Shown here one piece after another: positions 36,872 to 45,922 of a stretch of 64,000 nucleotides of DNA (positions are counted from its first letter, which is position 1; each line of letters begins with the position of its first letter). The stretch covers positions 235,096 to 299,095 of the forward strand of contig CAJYAN010000003.1 of NCBI GenBank assembly GCA_913064945.1, read 5' to 3'. Position numbers and translations under genes: made by a program. Under the pieces are notes generated by a model, which was given only the letters and a program-made list of their open reading frames with translations, made no database searches and was not told the origin of the DNA. The stretch is from an uncultured Gammaproteobacteria bacterium. Its GTDB lineage: Bacteria > Pseudomonadota > Gammaproteobacteria > UBA6429 > Thiohalophilaceae.

Positions 36872-37117
36872 ATGCAAGAAGTTGATATAAACAAACTAAA
36901 GTATCAGGTGATCACAGTCGAAAAGACTCTACCACCCAGCGGTATGCCGGGCGACAACTGGCATCGTTATGTCATTGGCCAGGGCACTTCAAAAATCGAG
37001 GGTAAAAAGCCAGGGACTCTGAAAGCCGTGACACAACACGCCGAGGCCGTCGCTGAAGACCTTAATTTTCGGGCTGGCAAAGGTGGCTCTACCTACGCCC
37101 CTCGCAAAAAAGTCTAA
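36872..37117 (+). CDS. Unknown small basic protein
   Basis: An 81-residue protein I cannot name. It is hydrophilic and basic, with DNWHRYVIGQGTSKIEGKKPG in the middle, a short helix (LKAVTQHAEAVAEDLNFR) and a K/R-rich end. The W-x-R-Y and G/K-rich loop could bind nucleic acid, but this is a guess. AAAGGGATG lies upstream of the ATG. It follows the helicase gene by 84 bp on the same strand and may be co-transcribed. Confidence 0.65.
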   Translation: MQEVDINKLKYQVITVEKTLPPSGMPGDNWHRYVIGQGTSKIEGKKPGTLKAVTQHAEAVAEDLNFRAGKGGSTYAPRKKV

Positions 37118-37388
37118 GCATTACACCAGGGGTCTAAGCAGAGGTACTACCAGGCAATATCGACTGATGTATCCTGCGCCATTGATGATGTGGGTTCTCA
37201 AGTCTAATGTTCATGTATGAATATAATATGACAACCTACGCAAATGCTTGTCCCAATGCCTGCAATCAAAGGCCTGGCGTACACCATTACTTGAACTATT
37301 CATTCGTGGTAATGTCCGTCTATCAGTCTAAACTTATATCAAAGAAACGAACGTAACCTCATCTATAACTTCCTGGGAGGTATAGATA

Positions 37389-38336
37389 ATGCCTACATCA
37401 TGGAAAGACAGCATCTATCGCCAGCGCGAAGAGCTGGCACGTATGCTACGCGACCCCATCGAACACACCGCGCAACAGCTTAGTATCTTATGGGACGATC
37501 AACAGAAAATTGAAGCCAGCCTGCTACACAACTTCTCTACCATACCTTACTGCGCCAGTTTGTATGTAGTAAATACCGAGGGAAGGCAGGTCTGCAATAA
37601 CATTGGCCGCACCGGCTTAGTGCACGGACATTATGGCCGTGATCGCTCTCAGCGTCCTTACATGAAAGAGGTAGTACCCATCTGGGGATTTTTGCTGTCT
37701 GATGCCTACATCAGCCTGTTCGGTCACCGTCCCTCCCTGACCGCACTGCAAATTATCCGAGCTGAAAATCAGGTTGTGGGATATTTAGGGGCTGATTTTG
37801 ATCTGCGCGATCTACCTGTGACTTCAGAGCTATATCACGAGCCCGAAGACTGGCGGCAGGTCAGGGGCGACCCGGCCATTCGCAGATTACTATTTCAACA
37901 AACCCGTGTAGAGAGCCCATTAGATCGAAATATGGAACAGTCCCAGGCCATTATGGAAGAGATGTTGACACAACGGGGGGTCTTTCAGATACAGATTCAC
38001 TATGCCAGTAGCCAGGCAACGATATGGACGAGGGAAGACCCCTATCGTTACCGTATTTTGGAAATTGATGCCCTCACGGACCCGGATATTTGTCTGGTTT
38101 ATCCTCCCCAAACCTACCCCGGCGATGCGCTTATCCCGGCCGACAAAATTGCACCGATCCTTGAAACTTTCAGGGCGCTACGCCTGACGGATGAAAATAT
38201 TTATCTGCGCCTGGCATCGATTAATTTATTTAACGGTATGATTAGCGTTACTTTCTCTTGTGATGGTTCGCATTACATGCCTTATGATGAATTTCTACAT
38301 AAAAACACCCAGTTCTGGTTTGGTGCGGCGGCATAA
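37389..38336 (+). CDS. Soluble PDC/Cache-type sensor protein
   Basis: A 315-residue protein resembling the PDC (PhoQ-DcuS-CitA)/Cache sensor fold found in the extracytoplasmic part of receptors. Typical lines are IPYCASLYVVNTEGRQVCNN, GRDRSQRPYMKEVVPIWGFLLSDAYISLF and RAENQVVGYLGADFDLRDLP. It has no signal peptide, membrane helix or output domain, so it would sense in the cytoplasm and signal through a partner. The C-terminal half (about 180-315) has no domain I recognise. GGGAGG is present about ten bases before the ATG. It is monocistronic by layout. Confidence 0.72.
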   Translation: MPTSWKDSIYRQREELARMLRDPIEHTAQQLSILWDDQQKIEASLLHNFSTIPYCASLYVVNTEGRQVCNNIGRTGLVHGHYGRDRSQRPYMKEVVPIWGFLLSDAYISLFGHRPSLTALQIIRAENQVVGYLGADFDLRDLPVTSELYHEPEDWRQVRGDPAIRRLLFQQTRVESPLDRNMEQSQAIMEEMLTQRGVFQIQIHYASSQATIWTREDPYRYRILEIDALTDPDICLVYPPQTYPGDALIPADKIAPILETFRALRLTDENIYLRLASINLFNGMISVTFSCDGSHYMPYDEFLHKNTQFWFGAAA

Positions 38337-38591
38337 TATTTTTTTATATTGAAAGACGCAACAGCCTGTGAGCCATATAGGCATCGTCTCAGAGACGGCT
38401 ACGACATCTCCACCTTATACGCGAGCGAGGTTACAGGCACCTCGAACAGTTCTGAGTTAAATCGACTTTATTAAGCTTGTTCCACAGGTCTATCTCGCGT
38501 ACTGTGACGGTCATCAAGACCCTCGTCTACTGCATAATTTCTTAAGCACGTTGTGCATCTGAAAATTTCCTTCGCCCACTAGAGGCACCAC

Positions 38592-39239
38592 GTGAAAAAT
38601 TGTCAACTCAAAATCGAAACCATAACAGTCAATAAAATTGACTATGCAATTCATTCTCTGGTCGATCGACAACAATACTCTGACAGCGGACAACAGGCCG
38701 CGGCATTAGGAATTTCCTCTGCAAGCTGGCCATTGTTTGGCGTCGTCTGGCCGGCATCACGCATCCTTGCGGCCACAGTGTGTCTGTTTGACCTGGAGGG
38801 CAAACGTGTATTGGAGATCGGCTGCGGAATCGCTTTGTCGAGCATTGTATTGCACCAGATGGGGGTTGACATTACCGCCAGCGATTATCATCCACTTGCC
38901 CGAGAATTTTTAGCGCAGAACGTTCGGATGAACAATTTAGCGCCCCTCAATTTTCAGACAGGTAACTGGGATATCGCCAACCCATTACTCGGCAAGTTTG
39001 ACCTGATTATCGGCAGTGACATCCTGTATGAACCAGCACATTCCGAACTGGTCTCAGCCTTTGTCGATCAACACTCGGGGAATGGTGTCGAGGTCATTAT
39101 TGTCGACCCAAACCGTGGTAATCGTTCAAAGTTCACCCAGAAAATGCTCAGCCTCGGTTACTCACACCACTTCGAATGTTTTAACACTCTCGACACCGAT
39201 GCAGGTTGTAAAGGAAGAATTCTGCATTACCATCGTTAA
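38592..39239 (+). CDS. Class I SAM methyltransferase, METTL/NNMT-like
   Basis: A 215-residue methyltransferase. SAM motif I is VLEIGCGIALSSIVL (75-89), motif II ITASDYHPLA, and motif IV is FDLIIGSDILYEP. The last resembles the D-x-x-Y motif of METTL21/ETFbeta-type protein-lysine methyltransferases, so a protein target is possible. The start is GTG 38592 with AGAGG seven bases upstream. It is a single gene upstream of a NYN-domain gene. Confidence 0.8.
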   Translation: MKNCQLKIETITVNKIDYAIHSLVDRQQYSDSGQQAAALGISSASWPLFGVVWPASRILAATVCLFDLEGKRVLEIGCGIALSSIVLHQMGVDITASDYHPLAREFLAQNVRMNNLAPLNFQTGNWDIANPLLGKFDLIIGSDILYEPAHSELVSAFVDQHSGNGVEVIIVDPNRGNRSKFTQKMLSLGYSHHFECFNTLDTDAGCKGRILHYHR

Positions 39240-39292
39240 TTTTAGAGCGTAACAGATTCAATTTTTCGCAAGACATTAGTAACGTGCTATTC

Positions 39293-39320
39293 TTGACAAA
39301 TAAATTCGACTAATCACTAT
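39293..39320 (+). promoter_or_regulatory. Possible promoter for the NYN-domain gene
   Basis: A perfect TTGACA at 39293-39298 is followed after 16 bp by CACTAT. The -10 is poor and overlaps the first ATG at 39319; if real, it favours the second ATG at 39334 as the translation start. Confidence 0.25.
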
Positions 39321-39819
39321 GCATTTTCAAGAAATGAGCCACAGTGTGAAAAAAATTGCCCTCTTTGCCGATGTGCAAAACATATATTACACCACCCGTC
39401 AGGCCTATCATCGCCAGTTTAATTACCGTAAGCTCTGGCAACGCGTCGAGAGCGAGGGCGAAATTATCGCCGCTATCGCCTATGCCATTGATCGAGGTGA
39501 CGCGCAGCAGTTGAAATTTCAGGAGGCCCTCAAACATATCGGCTTTGAGGTCAAACTCAAGCCCTATATTCAACGCAGCGATGGCTCCGCCAAGGGTGAC
39601 TGGGATGTTGGTATTGCCATTGATGTCATGACAATTGCACAAGCAGTGGATAACGTCATCTTACTATCTGGCGATGGTGACTTTGATCTACTACTGGAAA
39701 AAATCCATACTGATTATGCCGTCAGCACTGAAGTTTATGGTGTGCCCTCCCTCACCGCCAACTCGCTCATTAATGCCGCCAGTCGCTATCATCACATTGA
39801 CGAAGACTTGTTACTCTAG
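39319..39819 (+). CDS. NYN-domain (LabA/DUF88-like) putative RNase
   Basis: A 166-residue PIN-like NYN domain protein. Conserved acidic sites are FADVQNIYY (D18, N21), GDWDVGIAIDV and LLSGDGDFDLLLEKI, matching the metal-binding pattern of LabA/DUF88 nucleases that act on RNA. There is no added domain. Two ATG codons are possible (39319 and 39334). It converges with the unknown gene at 39898. Confidence 0.85.
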   Translation: MHFQEMSHSVKKIALFADVQNIYYTTRQAYHRQFNYRKLWQRVESEGEIIAAIAYAIDRGDAQQLKFQEALKHIGFEVKLKPYIQRSDGSAKGDWDVGIAIDVMTIAQAVDNVILLSGDGDFDLLLEKIHTDYAVSTEVYGVPSLTANSLINAASRYHHIDEDLLL

Positions 39820-39897
39820 GCTATTTCGATTTAACAACGGCCTTCAGGATAATTTTTTAGTTAGTTACCAGACTGGAATCTTTAGTGCCATTTACCT

Positions 39898-40599
39898 TCA
39901 GTGAATCACCGGTAATTTTGTTTGCTCATAAAATTCCTGCACTACGTCGCGCACCGAATCCGGATAATTTTGCCTTACCATTTCTGACATCCCTTCAGAA
40001 AAAAAATCTGGTGCATCCAGGGGAATGTTACGAATCATATCCGCATACACGACCGCTATTATCTCAAGGTCGTGACTGCGCGTAGCGACGATGCCGCGAT
40101 TAATATTTAGTACCCGCCACGGTCTTGTCAATTTGGAATTATCCAGGTCATGTTTAAGAATAACATTGCAGGCGTAGGCAACTTGCCCCATAAAGACAGC
40201 GATTTGGGCCAATATCACCTTGTCATGTACCGCATTGGCCAGATAGGCAAGGCCATCCACTACCGATTGAATATTATTCAAAACGCCGTGGTGGTCAATC
40301 ACCCACTGAGCAATCACCAGGGCAACCTGCTCAATATCCTGTTTTTCCGTGAGCAGATTTTTTTCCATAAGGTTCAGTACCAGGTTATCCACCAGACTAA
40401 GTCCCCTGTCACCGATGTCACTGACCTCCCTGGGTGTTAACGCCTGAGCCTTATGCTCCGATGCCACGGCAATTTCCAACACCTGCTGTAACCCTAGCAG
40501 CAAATCAAACACACTGTCATCATCAGGAACTGATTTACGCTTAAGGTCGTCCCTTGAGCTATGAATAGCTTTTTGTGCTTCTTGGATGGAATCAAACAT
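39898..40599 (-). CDS. Unknown helical protein
   Basis: A 233-residue cytoplasmic protein I do not recognise. It is predicted to be mostly helical with no membrane segment. Notable blocks are SVFDLLLGLQQVLEIAVASEHKAQALTPREVSDIGDRGLSLVDNLVL, QVALVIAQWVIDHHGVLNN, VVDGLAYLANAVHDKVILAQIAVFMGQVAYAC and VLNINRGIVATRSHDLEII. The gene stands alone. Confidence 0.7.
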   Translation of the reverse strand: MFDSIQEAQKAIHSSRDDLKRKSVPDDDSVFDLLLGLQQVLEIAVASEHKAQALTPREVSDIGDRGLSLVDNLVLNLMEKNLLTEKQDIEQVALVIAQWVIDHHGVLNNIQSVVDGLAYLANAVHDKVILAQIAVFMGQVAYACNVILKHDLDNSKLTRPWRVLNINRGIVATRSHDLEIIAVVYADMIRNIPLDAPDFFSEGMSEMVRQNYPDSVRDVVQEFYEQTKLPVIH

Positions 40600-40715
40600 A
40601 AGACACCTATAGTAACAGGCATAAGCACGTATTGCGCTGGCGATGAAATAAAATGCGGAATTGCACGCCCAATATCAGTGTCGCTGGAGAACCCTTAAAT
40701 AAAATCCTTGTCAGC

Positions 40716-41123
40716 TCACAGGATTACTTGACGTGATAGCACTGTAAATCTTACGCGTAATGCAGTGGTCACTGGTAAATCATTGCTATGATCAACATGC
40801 AGGTGGCTCATTAGAATCATATCCAGGTCATTCAGGGATGTCCCGCTTTGCTCAAAGCGCAATAGACTGCCCGTTCCCATATCTATCAGAATACGCGCCT
40901 TACTCTCTTGCCAGTTCAAATAACCTGTAGAGGCGCGGCCATCATCCAGCTCCCGGCCACCGGAACCCAGGACCTGCAGCCAGACACCTTCTTTACCGCA
41001 AGTGGAGCCGGCCTGTCGCACTGGTCTGCCAAACAGCAGTAAAAGCACAATATACAAGGCTTGCTTTCGCATTGCCTGTCTCGTCTCTGGTGAGCATTCA
41101 CCATCTTCACACCAGGACAACAA
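40716..41123 (-). pseudogene. Truncated metallo-beta-lactamase-fold hydrolase
   Basis: The 135-codon frame carries the N-terminal part of an MBL-fold hydrolase: a hydrophobic signal-like stretch (KQALYIVLLLLFG), LQVLGSGGRELDDGRASTGYLNW, ILIDMGTGSLLRFEQ, and the metal motif SHLHVDHSNDLP. Homologues continue for about 200 more residues. Here the frame ends 18 residues after the H-x-H-x-D-H motif with unrelated sequence, so the second half of the fold and its metal ligands are absent. A 3' deletion is the likely cause. ATG beginning MRKQALYIV would be the natural start. Confidence 0.75.
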
Positions 41124-41202
41124 CGAAGTATCACAAATCTGCTACAACCTTGTTTTAAACAATTGAGATATTTTTTCTACTGGTTAAAAAATTCGTAGGC
41201 CG

Positions 41203-42408
41203 TTATTCATGGCGCAAGGCATCGATGGGATTCAGCCTGGCTGCCTTGCGCGCCGGGATATAGCCAAAAATGACACCGACCGCGGCCGAGAAAAAAAATG
41301 CCAACAACATAATCCCCGGACTCAACACCACCGGCAATCCCATCAGGCCGGACAGACTATACGACGCCAGCACCGCCAGTAAAATGCCCATGATGCCGCC
41401 GAGTGATGACAGTGTCACAGCCTCGACCAGAAACTGTAACAAGACATCCCGTTCCAGGGCACCAATGGCCAGGCGGATGCCGATCTCGCGGGTACGTTCA
41501 GTGACCGAGACCAGCATGATATTCATAATGCCAATACCACCGACTAACAGGCTCACCGCCGCTACCGCCCCCAACAGTCCCGTCAGGACCTGGGTCGTGC
41601 CGGTCAGGGTGGTGGCGATTTCCTGCAGGTCACGTACATTAAAGTCATCACTTTCATTACCGGAGATATGCCGGCGTTCATGCATGAGCGCCTCAACATC
41701 ATTCTTCACCTTCGTTGTCGAGACGCCATCTCGGGCAGACAACTGTATAAAAGTGACATCACGATTACCCGCGATACGGCGCCAGAAGGTTCGCAATGGT
41801 ACGAGCACCATATCGTCCTGATCACCGCCCATACTCGCCTGGCCTTTTGAGGCTGCCAGACCAATGACTTCACAGGAGATTTTTTTCAGACGGATCTTTG
41901 CGCCGATCGGGTCGAGGCTGCCGAACAGTTCCCGTCGAACGGTCTCACCGATCACACACACCGCCAGCCCTGAACGTAACTCCGCCTCGGTAAATATTCT
42001 GCCTGCCGCCAGGGTGACGTTTCTCACACCAAAATAGTGATTGTCAGTTCCGGTGACATTGGTTGACCAGTTAAGATTGCCATACACGACCACCATGGCC
42101 TGTGATGCCGAGGGACTGACCGCGGCAACGCCAGGGACGTCACGGGCAATGGCCTCACTATCCTTGATCGTAAACGGTGGTGCCGCCGAACGTTGCCCAT
42201 GCCCCATACGCTGTCCCGGCCGCACGATCAGGAGATTACTCCCTAAACTGGCAATCTGATTGGTTACCTGAATCGTCGCCCCACGTCCCAGATTCACCAT
42301 GGTAATGACGGCGGCCACACCAATGACAATGCCGAGCATGGTCAGTGTCGAACGCATAAGGTTGCGTATAATGGCGCGAAAGGCGAGTAAAAAAATATTC
42401 CACAGCAT
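41203..42408 (-). CDS. MacB-type ABC transporter permease
   Basis: A 401-residue permease with the MacB/FtsX layout: one N-terminal membrane helix (about 17-40, with MRSTLTMLGIVIGVAAVITMVNLGRGA), a periplasmic MacB_PCD domain to about 270, and three C-terminal helices (for example LLGAVAAVSLLVGGIGIMNIMLVSVTERTREIGIRLAIGA). The tail ends in ARKAARLNPIDALRHE, the usual family terminus. In E. coli MacB this part is fused to the ATPase; here the ATPase is a separate gene. It overlaps the ATPase gene by one base and should work with the MacA-like adaptor for export of a drug, peptide or envelope compound. Confidence 0.92.
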   Translation of the reverse strand: MLWNIFLLAFRAIIRNLMRSTLTMLGIVIGVAAVITMVNLGRGATIQVTNQIASLGSNLLIVRPGQRMGHGQRSAAPPFTIKDSEAIARDVPGVAAVSPSASQAMVVVYGNLNWSTNVTGTDNHYFGVRNVTLAAGRIFTEAELRSGLAVCVIGETVRRELFGSLDPIGAKIRLKKISCEVIGLAASKGQASMGGDQDDMVLVPLRTFWRRIAGNRDVTFIQLSARDGVSTTKVKNDVEALMHERRHISGNESDDFNVRDLQEIATTLTGTTQVLTGLLGAVAAVSLLVGGIGIMNIMLVSVTERTREIGIRLAIGALERDVLLQFLVEAVTLSSLGGIMGILLAVLASYSLSGLMGLPVVLSPGIMLLAFFFSAAVGVIFGYIPARKAARLNPIDALRHE

Positions 42409-43133
42409 CAGGTCAGGTTATCCTGTTGGTGATCCTGCTCCACACTGCCATCACGAAAATGGATCAGACGCGAAGCATAGGCCGCCATTTCCACTTCATG
42501 CGTGACCATCACGACAGTCAGGTGTTGTTCGCGGTTAAAGCGTGTCAGCAGGTCCATAATCTCAAGGCTACGCGCCGTATCAAGATTCCCCGTTGGTTCA
42601 TCGGCGAGCAGCACCGTCGGCTTGCTAACAATCGCCCGCGCAATGGCCACCCGTTGTTGCTGTCCACCCGAGAGTTCTGCAGGCGAGTGTGTCTCCCAGC
42701 CTTGCAGACCGACCGCCGTCAGCGCCTCCTGTGCATACTGGCGTCGTTCTTCTGCTGGCAGGCCACGATAGATTAAGGGTAACTCCACATTCTCCAGTGC
42801 CGTGGTGCGCGCCAGCAGGTTAAAGCCCTGGAAGACAAACCCCAGATAGTGCCGTCGTAAAAGCGCACGCTGGTCACGTGTCAGACGACTGACATCTTCA
42901 CCTTCAAATTGGTAAGTCCCTGCCGTCGGGGTATCGAGGCAACCCAGAATATTCATACAGGTGGATTTTCCCGAGCCGCTTGGCCCCATCATGGCAACAA
43001 ATTCACCGGAAGAAATTCTAATATCGATACCGCGCAAGGCGTGTACAGCAGCAACCCCCTTGCCATAGACCTTACTGACCCCCTGCAGGTCGATGATGAC
43101 ATTATCTTGCGAGAGACCCATCGACTGGCTCAC
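42408..43133 (-). CDS. MacB/LolD-type ABC transporter ATP-binding protein
   Basis: A 241-residue ATPase. Walker A is GPSGSGKST (51-59), the Q-loop region [11 protein letters not shown], signature [14 protein letters not shown], Walker [12 protein letters not shown] and the H-loop VTHEVEMA. It has the LolD/MacB features of a short cassette with no extra domain. It overlaps the adaptor gene by 4 nt upstream and the permease gene by 1 nt downstream, so the three are one translationally coupled unit. Confidence 0.94.
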   Translation of the reverse strand: MSQSMGLSQDNVIIDLQGVSKVYGKGVAAVHALRGIDIRISSGEFVAMMGPSGSGKSTCMNILGCLDTPTAGTYQFEGEDVSRLTRDQRALLRRHYLGFVFQGFNLLARTTALENVELPLIYRGLPAEERRQYAQEALTAVGLQGWETHSPAELSGGQQQRVAIARAIVSKPTVLLADEPTGNLDTARSLEIMDLLTRFNREQHLTVVMVTHEVEMAAYASRLIHFRDGSVEQDHQQDNLT

Positions 43134-44401
43134 TGGCCACCCTTGGCGGCATCAACAATTACCTGCATACCAGGTTTGAGTTTGCCGCTTGTCACCTGTG
43201 TCATACGCCCGTCACTGGCGCCAATCTGGACTTTGACCTTCACTGGCTGGTTATCGCGTAAAATCCAGACGCTATGTTGCTTGCTCGTCTCACGCTCCTT
43301 GATAGCCTGTCTTGATGTTGAAGGCGGACGACGTGAAAACAACTGACTCAACAGATTGGTCTGCTTTTTGTTTTGTTTTTTGGGCGGCTGAAAGCGCAAA
43401 GCGGTATTAGGTACCTGCAGCACATTTTTTAGTTGCTGCACGGTAATCTCCGCGGTAGCGGTCATCCCCGGACGTAGCGCGAGGTCCTCATTATTGACCG
43501 AAAGCAAGGTTTCATACGTTACCACGCCATCGATGGTCTGGGGTGCAAAGCGTACCTGACTGATCGTGGCGGGGAAACTCCGTTGTGAAAAAGCATCCAC
43601 CTTAAAAACAGCGTGCTGGCCTTCCTTGACCATGCCGACATCGGCCTCATCTACTGAGACGTGCAGCTCCATTTGGGCCAGGCTTTCTGCCAACGTAAAA
43701 AGAATAGGTGTTTGCAGTGACGCCGCCACAGTCTGTCCCGGCTCAATCTGCCGCTTTAAAACAATGCCGTTAATTGGTGAGCGAATTTCTGTCTTGTCCA
43801 GGGTCGTCCGGTCCGCATCCAGTTGCGCCTGGGCCTGGGTCACCTGAGCCTTGGCACGTTCGACGGTGGCCGTCGCCCTGGCATAGGCCGCCTGTGCAGT
43901 ATCAACTAATTCCTGGGTACCCAGCTGTTTCTTCTGCAGGTCAACGGCGCGGCGTAATTTGGTTCGTGTTTCAAGGACCGTTGCCGCGTTTTCCCTGACC
44001 TGTGCCCGGGCCAAGGCCAGCGCCGCCTGCGACTGGCGCAACCTGGCCGCCAGCTGTTCGGTGTCCAGACGCGCCAATACCTGCCCTGCCTTGACTCGAT
44101 CATTAAAATCCACCAGCACCTGTAGCACAGTACCTGAAATTTCAGTGCCGACATCGACCTGATTCAGTGGTTGCAACACCCCCGTGGCCGTAACCATCAC
44201 AGTCAAATCCGCTTGCTGCACCTCGGTGGTTTGATAGTGATAGGTATTGCTGCTTTTACCCGGCCACAACCACCCGACCAACAGACCGAGGATCAGCAGA
44301 CCTGCAATCACGGACTTTAGGTAAGGACGGAACTTACCGGAGACTGCTTTATCCAGACCTAAGACCTGTTTAATATCCTGATTCATCACGTTATGACTCA
44401 T
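43130..44401 (-). CDS. MacA-like periplasmic adaptor (HlyD/RND MFP family)
   Basis: A 423-residue membrane-fusion protein. An N-terminal anchor lies at about 28-46. The lipoyl half-motif VDVGTEISGTVLQVLVDFNDRVKAGQVLARLDTEQL is followed by a coiled-coil hairpin (about 115-200), the second lipoyl half IRSPINGIVLKRQIEPGQTV and beta-barrel. A basic insertion (about 345-380, PPKKQNKKQTNLL) is unusual in an otherwise standard MacA. It should bridge the inner-membrane permease to an outer-membrane TolC-like channel, which is not encoded here. It is the first gene of the operon. Confidence 0.91.
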   Translation of the reverse strand: MSHNVMNQDIKQVLGLDKAVSGKFRPYLKSVIAGLLILGLLVGWLWPGKSSNTYHYQTTEVQQADLTVMVTATGVLQPLNQVDVGTEISGTVLQVLVDFNDRVKAGQVLARLDTEQLAARLRQSQAALALARAQVRENAATVLETRTKLRRAVDLQKKQLGTQELVDTAQAAYARATATVERAKAQVTQAQAQLDADRTTLDKTEIRSPINGIVLKRQIEPGQTVAASLQTPILFTLAESLAQMELHVSVDEADVGMVKEGQHAVFKVDAFSQRSFPATISQVRFAPQTIDGVVTYETLLSVNNEDLALRPGMTATAEITVQQLKNVLQVPNTALRFQPPKKQNKKQTNLLSQLFSRRPPSTSRQAIKERETSKQHSVWILRDNQPVKVKVQIGASDGRMTQVTSGKLKPGMQVIVDAAKGGQ

Positions 44402-44704
44402 TCAAAAAGTTAGAGATTTATTATTAAACTAATCTAGCAAAGACGCTAGTAAAGACCATTTAAAGGTCACCTGAACAGCCACGCGATGCCACTGCTACCC
44501 ATCGATGGATACCTGAGATTGAAGTCTACTCCGGCGACCCGCCGTTGGCATTATGAAAATAAAAATATTTATACTGCACAGGCCGTTTACCTGAACAGAT
44601 ACTTTTCAAGTAAAATCGATGCGATAACAATGTAGGAGTTTAACGTTAGACGTCCTGCGACGTGTGCAGAGTTTATCGAAGCTTGCAGCGAATGGTCGCT
44701 ACAT
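44402..44704. other. Intergenic region
   Basis: A 303-bp gap upstream of the macA-like operon. Short inverted repeats are present (CTAGCAAAGACGCTAG and GACCATTTAAAGGTC, about 44432-44470), which could be operator or terminator elements. No gene or clear promoter was seen. Confidence 0.3.
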
Positions 44705-45058
44705 TTAGACCTCGGACTGATTCCAGTGATTAAAGGCCATGACCCAACTGGAGATATCCGGGTATTCTTGTCCACGCGCCTTCAGGTGCATTCCGAGCTG
44801 AATCATTAAGTCACGAAATTCACGAATGGTCATTTGCCAGTTCCAGTCATCCATACCTGGATTATCCACCATGGCTTCATTGGCAATCGAGCCAGCCCCT
44901 CCCCACATACGCTGAGAATTCAATTCACGATAGAGCGCGGCTTGATCCTGATCGCAGAGCAAGAGTAAATTCGCAACCCAGAGGGCGCTATCCCCCGGGT
45001 GCTGCTGCAAAATCATCTGCAGGCGTGACAGCGTGGCCTTAACATCCAGCGTCGTCAT
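44705..45058 (-). CDS. Unknown small protein
   Basis: A 117-residue protein not recognised. It is helical and rich in W/M near the end (GMDDWNWQMTIREFRDLMIQLGMHLK; YPDISSWVMAFNHWNQ). No signal or membrane segment. It lies 6 bp after the MTH1187-like gene on the same strand, with AAAGG before the ATG, so the two are likely co-transcribed. Confidence 0.65.
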   Translation of the reverse strand: MTTLDVKATLSRLQMILQQHPGDSALWVANLLLLCDQDQAALYRELNSQRMWGGAGSIANEAMVDNPGMDDWNWQMTIREFRDLMIQLGMHLKARGQEYPDISSWVMAFNHWNQSEV

Positions 45059-45064
45059 CGATGG

Positions 45065-45355
45065 CTAGAGCCTTTTACCCGCCAGACTGGGCGCCTTGTC
45101 ACTACGCGTTTCCAGTTTGAGATAACTCACCAGACGGATAGTACCTTCCTGATGCAGCTGTCTATGAATTTCTTCTATCACGGTAAGGATGTCGTTCAAC
45201 CCGCCCTCGATGTTGGTGCCGGAGGCATGAGTCTCAATAATAAAATCATGACCCTGTAACAGTTCTACCACCCGAGCAATCTCAGCCCGAACAGAGACAC
45301 CACTGCCAATAGGCACCACTTGTAATTCAGCCGTTGCTATCATTCCTAAACTCAC
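45065..45355 (-). CDS. MTH1187/YkoF-family (DUF77) thiamine-binding-like protein
   Basis: A 96-residue ferredoxin-like protein of the MTH1187 family. Characteristic blocks are AELQVVPIGSGVSVRAEIARVV, ETHASGTNIEGGLNDILTVIEEIH and LVSYLKLETRSDKAPSLAGKRL. Some members bind thiamine or pyrimidine precursors; binding here is inferred only. The start is GTG 45353-45355 or the ATG four codons later. It is followed closely by the unknown gene at 44705. Confidence 0.85.
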   Translation of the reverse strand: MSLGMIATAELQVVPIGSGVSVRAEIARVVELLQGHDFIIETHASGTNIEGGLNDILTVIEEIHRQLHQEGTIRLVSYLKLETRSDKAPSLAGKRL

Positions 45356-45441
45356 TCGTTACTCTAAAAAGGCACGTGCATAGTGCACGCGGCTACCAGG
45401 GAATACAAGATGGTCAACAAAGAGATGCTATCGCCAGCGGC

Positions 45442-45645
45442 TTACAGTAAATCCAGCTCCGCCGTGTATTGCCCATAGCGTTTAATAATCTTTCGCGCCC
45501 CATCACCATAGCGACGTATCCACTGGGCCAGGACCGGGGTATTGACCCGGATACCGGCAGCCAGTTGTTTTTCAAGACGTTCAAGACCGACATCGGAAAG
45601 ACGTGTCTCACGGGAGACACCAGGCGTGCGCGTTGATTTCGTCAT
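45442..45645 (-). CDS. Unknown small basic protein
   Basis: A 67-residue protein. It contains RLSDVGLERLEKQLAAGIRVNTPVLAQWIRRYGDGARKIIKRYGQYTAELDLL, a helical, basic composition that I recall as a small conserved family in related bacteria, without a known function. There is no signal peptide. It lies upstream of the MTH1187-like gene by 86 bp and next to a dispersed repeat. Confidence 0.6.
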   Translation of the reverse strand: MTKSTRTPGVSRETRLSDVGLERLEKQLAAGIRVNTPVLAQWIRRYGDGARKIIKRYGQYTAELDLL

Positions 45646-45697
45646 TGCTTCATATCATCACTGGTTAGATGCGGAGAAATTCCCGTAAATTGTAGTC

Positions 45698-45880
45698 ACC
45701 GGTCATTGCGAGGCAGCACTGGAAAATAAATATATTTCAGTGTTGCTGTGGCCATCACGAGAAGATAGCCTGTGCCACGAGATTGCGTCCGTTGCTTCAC
45801 GCCTTCGCAATGACAGGCTTTTTTTCATTGTGTTTAAATTAATATTTAGGTAACTCACATTTTTTGATCGAAATTTTGAG
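45698..45880 (-). repeat. MITE-like dispersed repeat, copy 1 (inverted)
   Basis: Inverted ends GGTCATTGCGAGGC (from 45701) and GCCTTCGCAATGACAGGC (45801-45818). The GCAATCTCGTG-type core is visible on the reverse strand. A tail resembling TTTAAACACAATGAAAAAAAG leads to GATCGAAATTTTGAG at about 45866. It is the same element as the copies at 47.6 kb and 57.3 kb, but in the opposite orientation. Confidence 0.8.
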
Positions 45881-45922
45881 GAGAGACCTAAGGCTCAGAT
45901 ACCTTTTACTACTACGGCGAGC

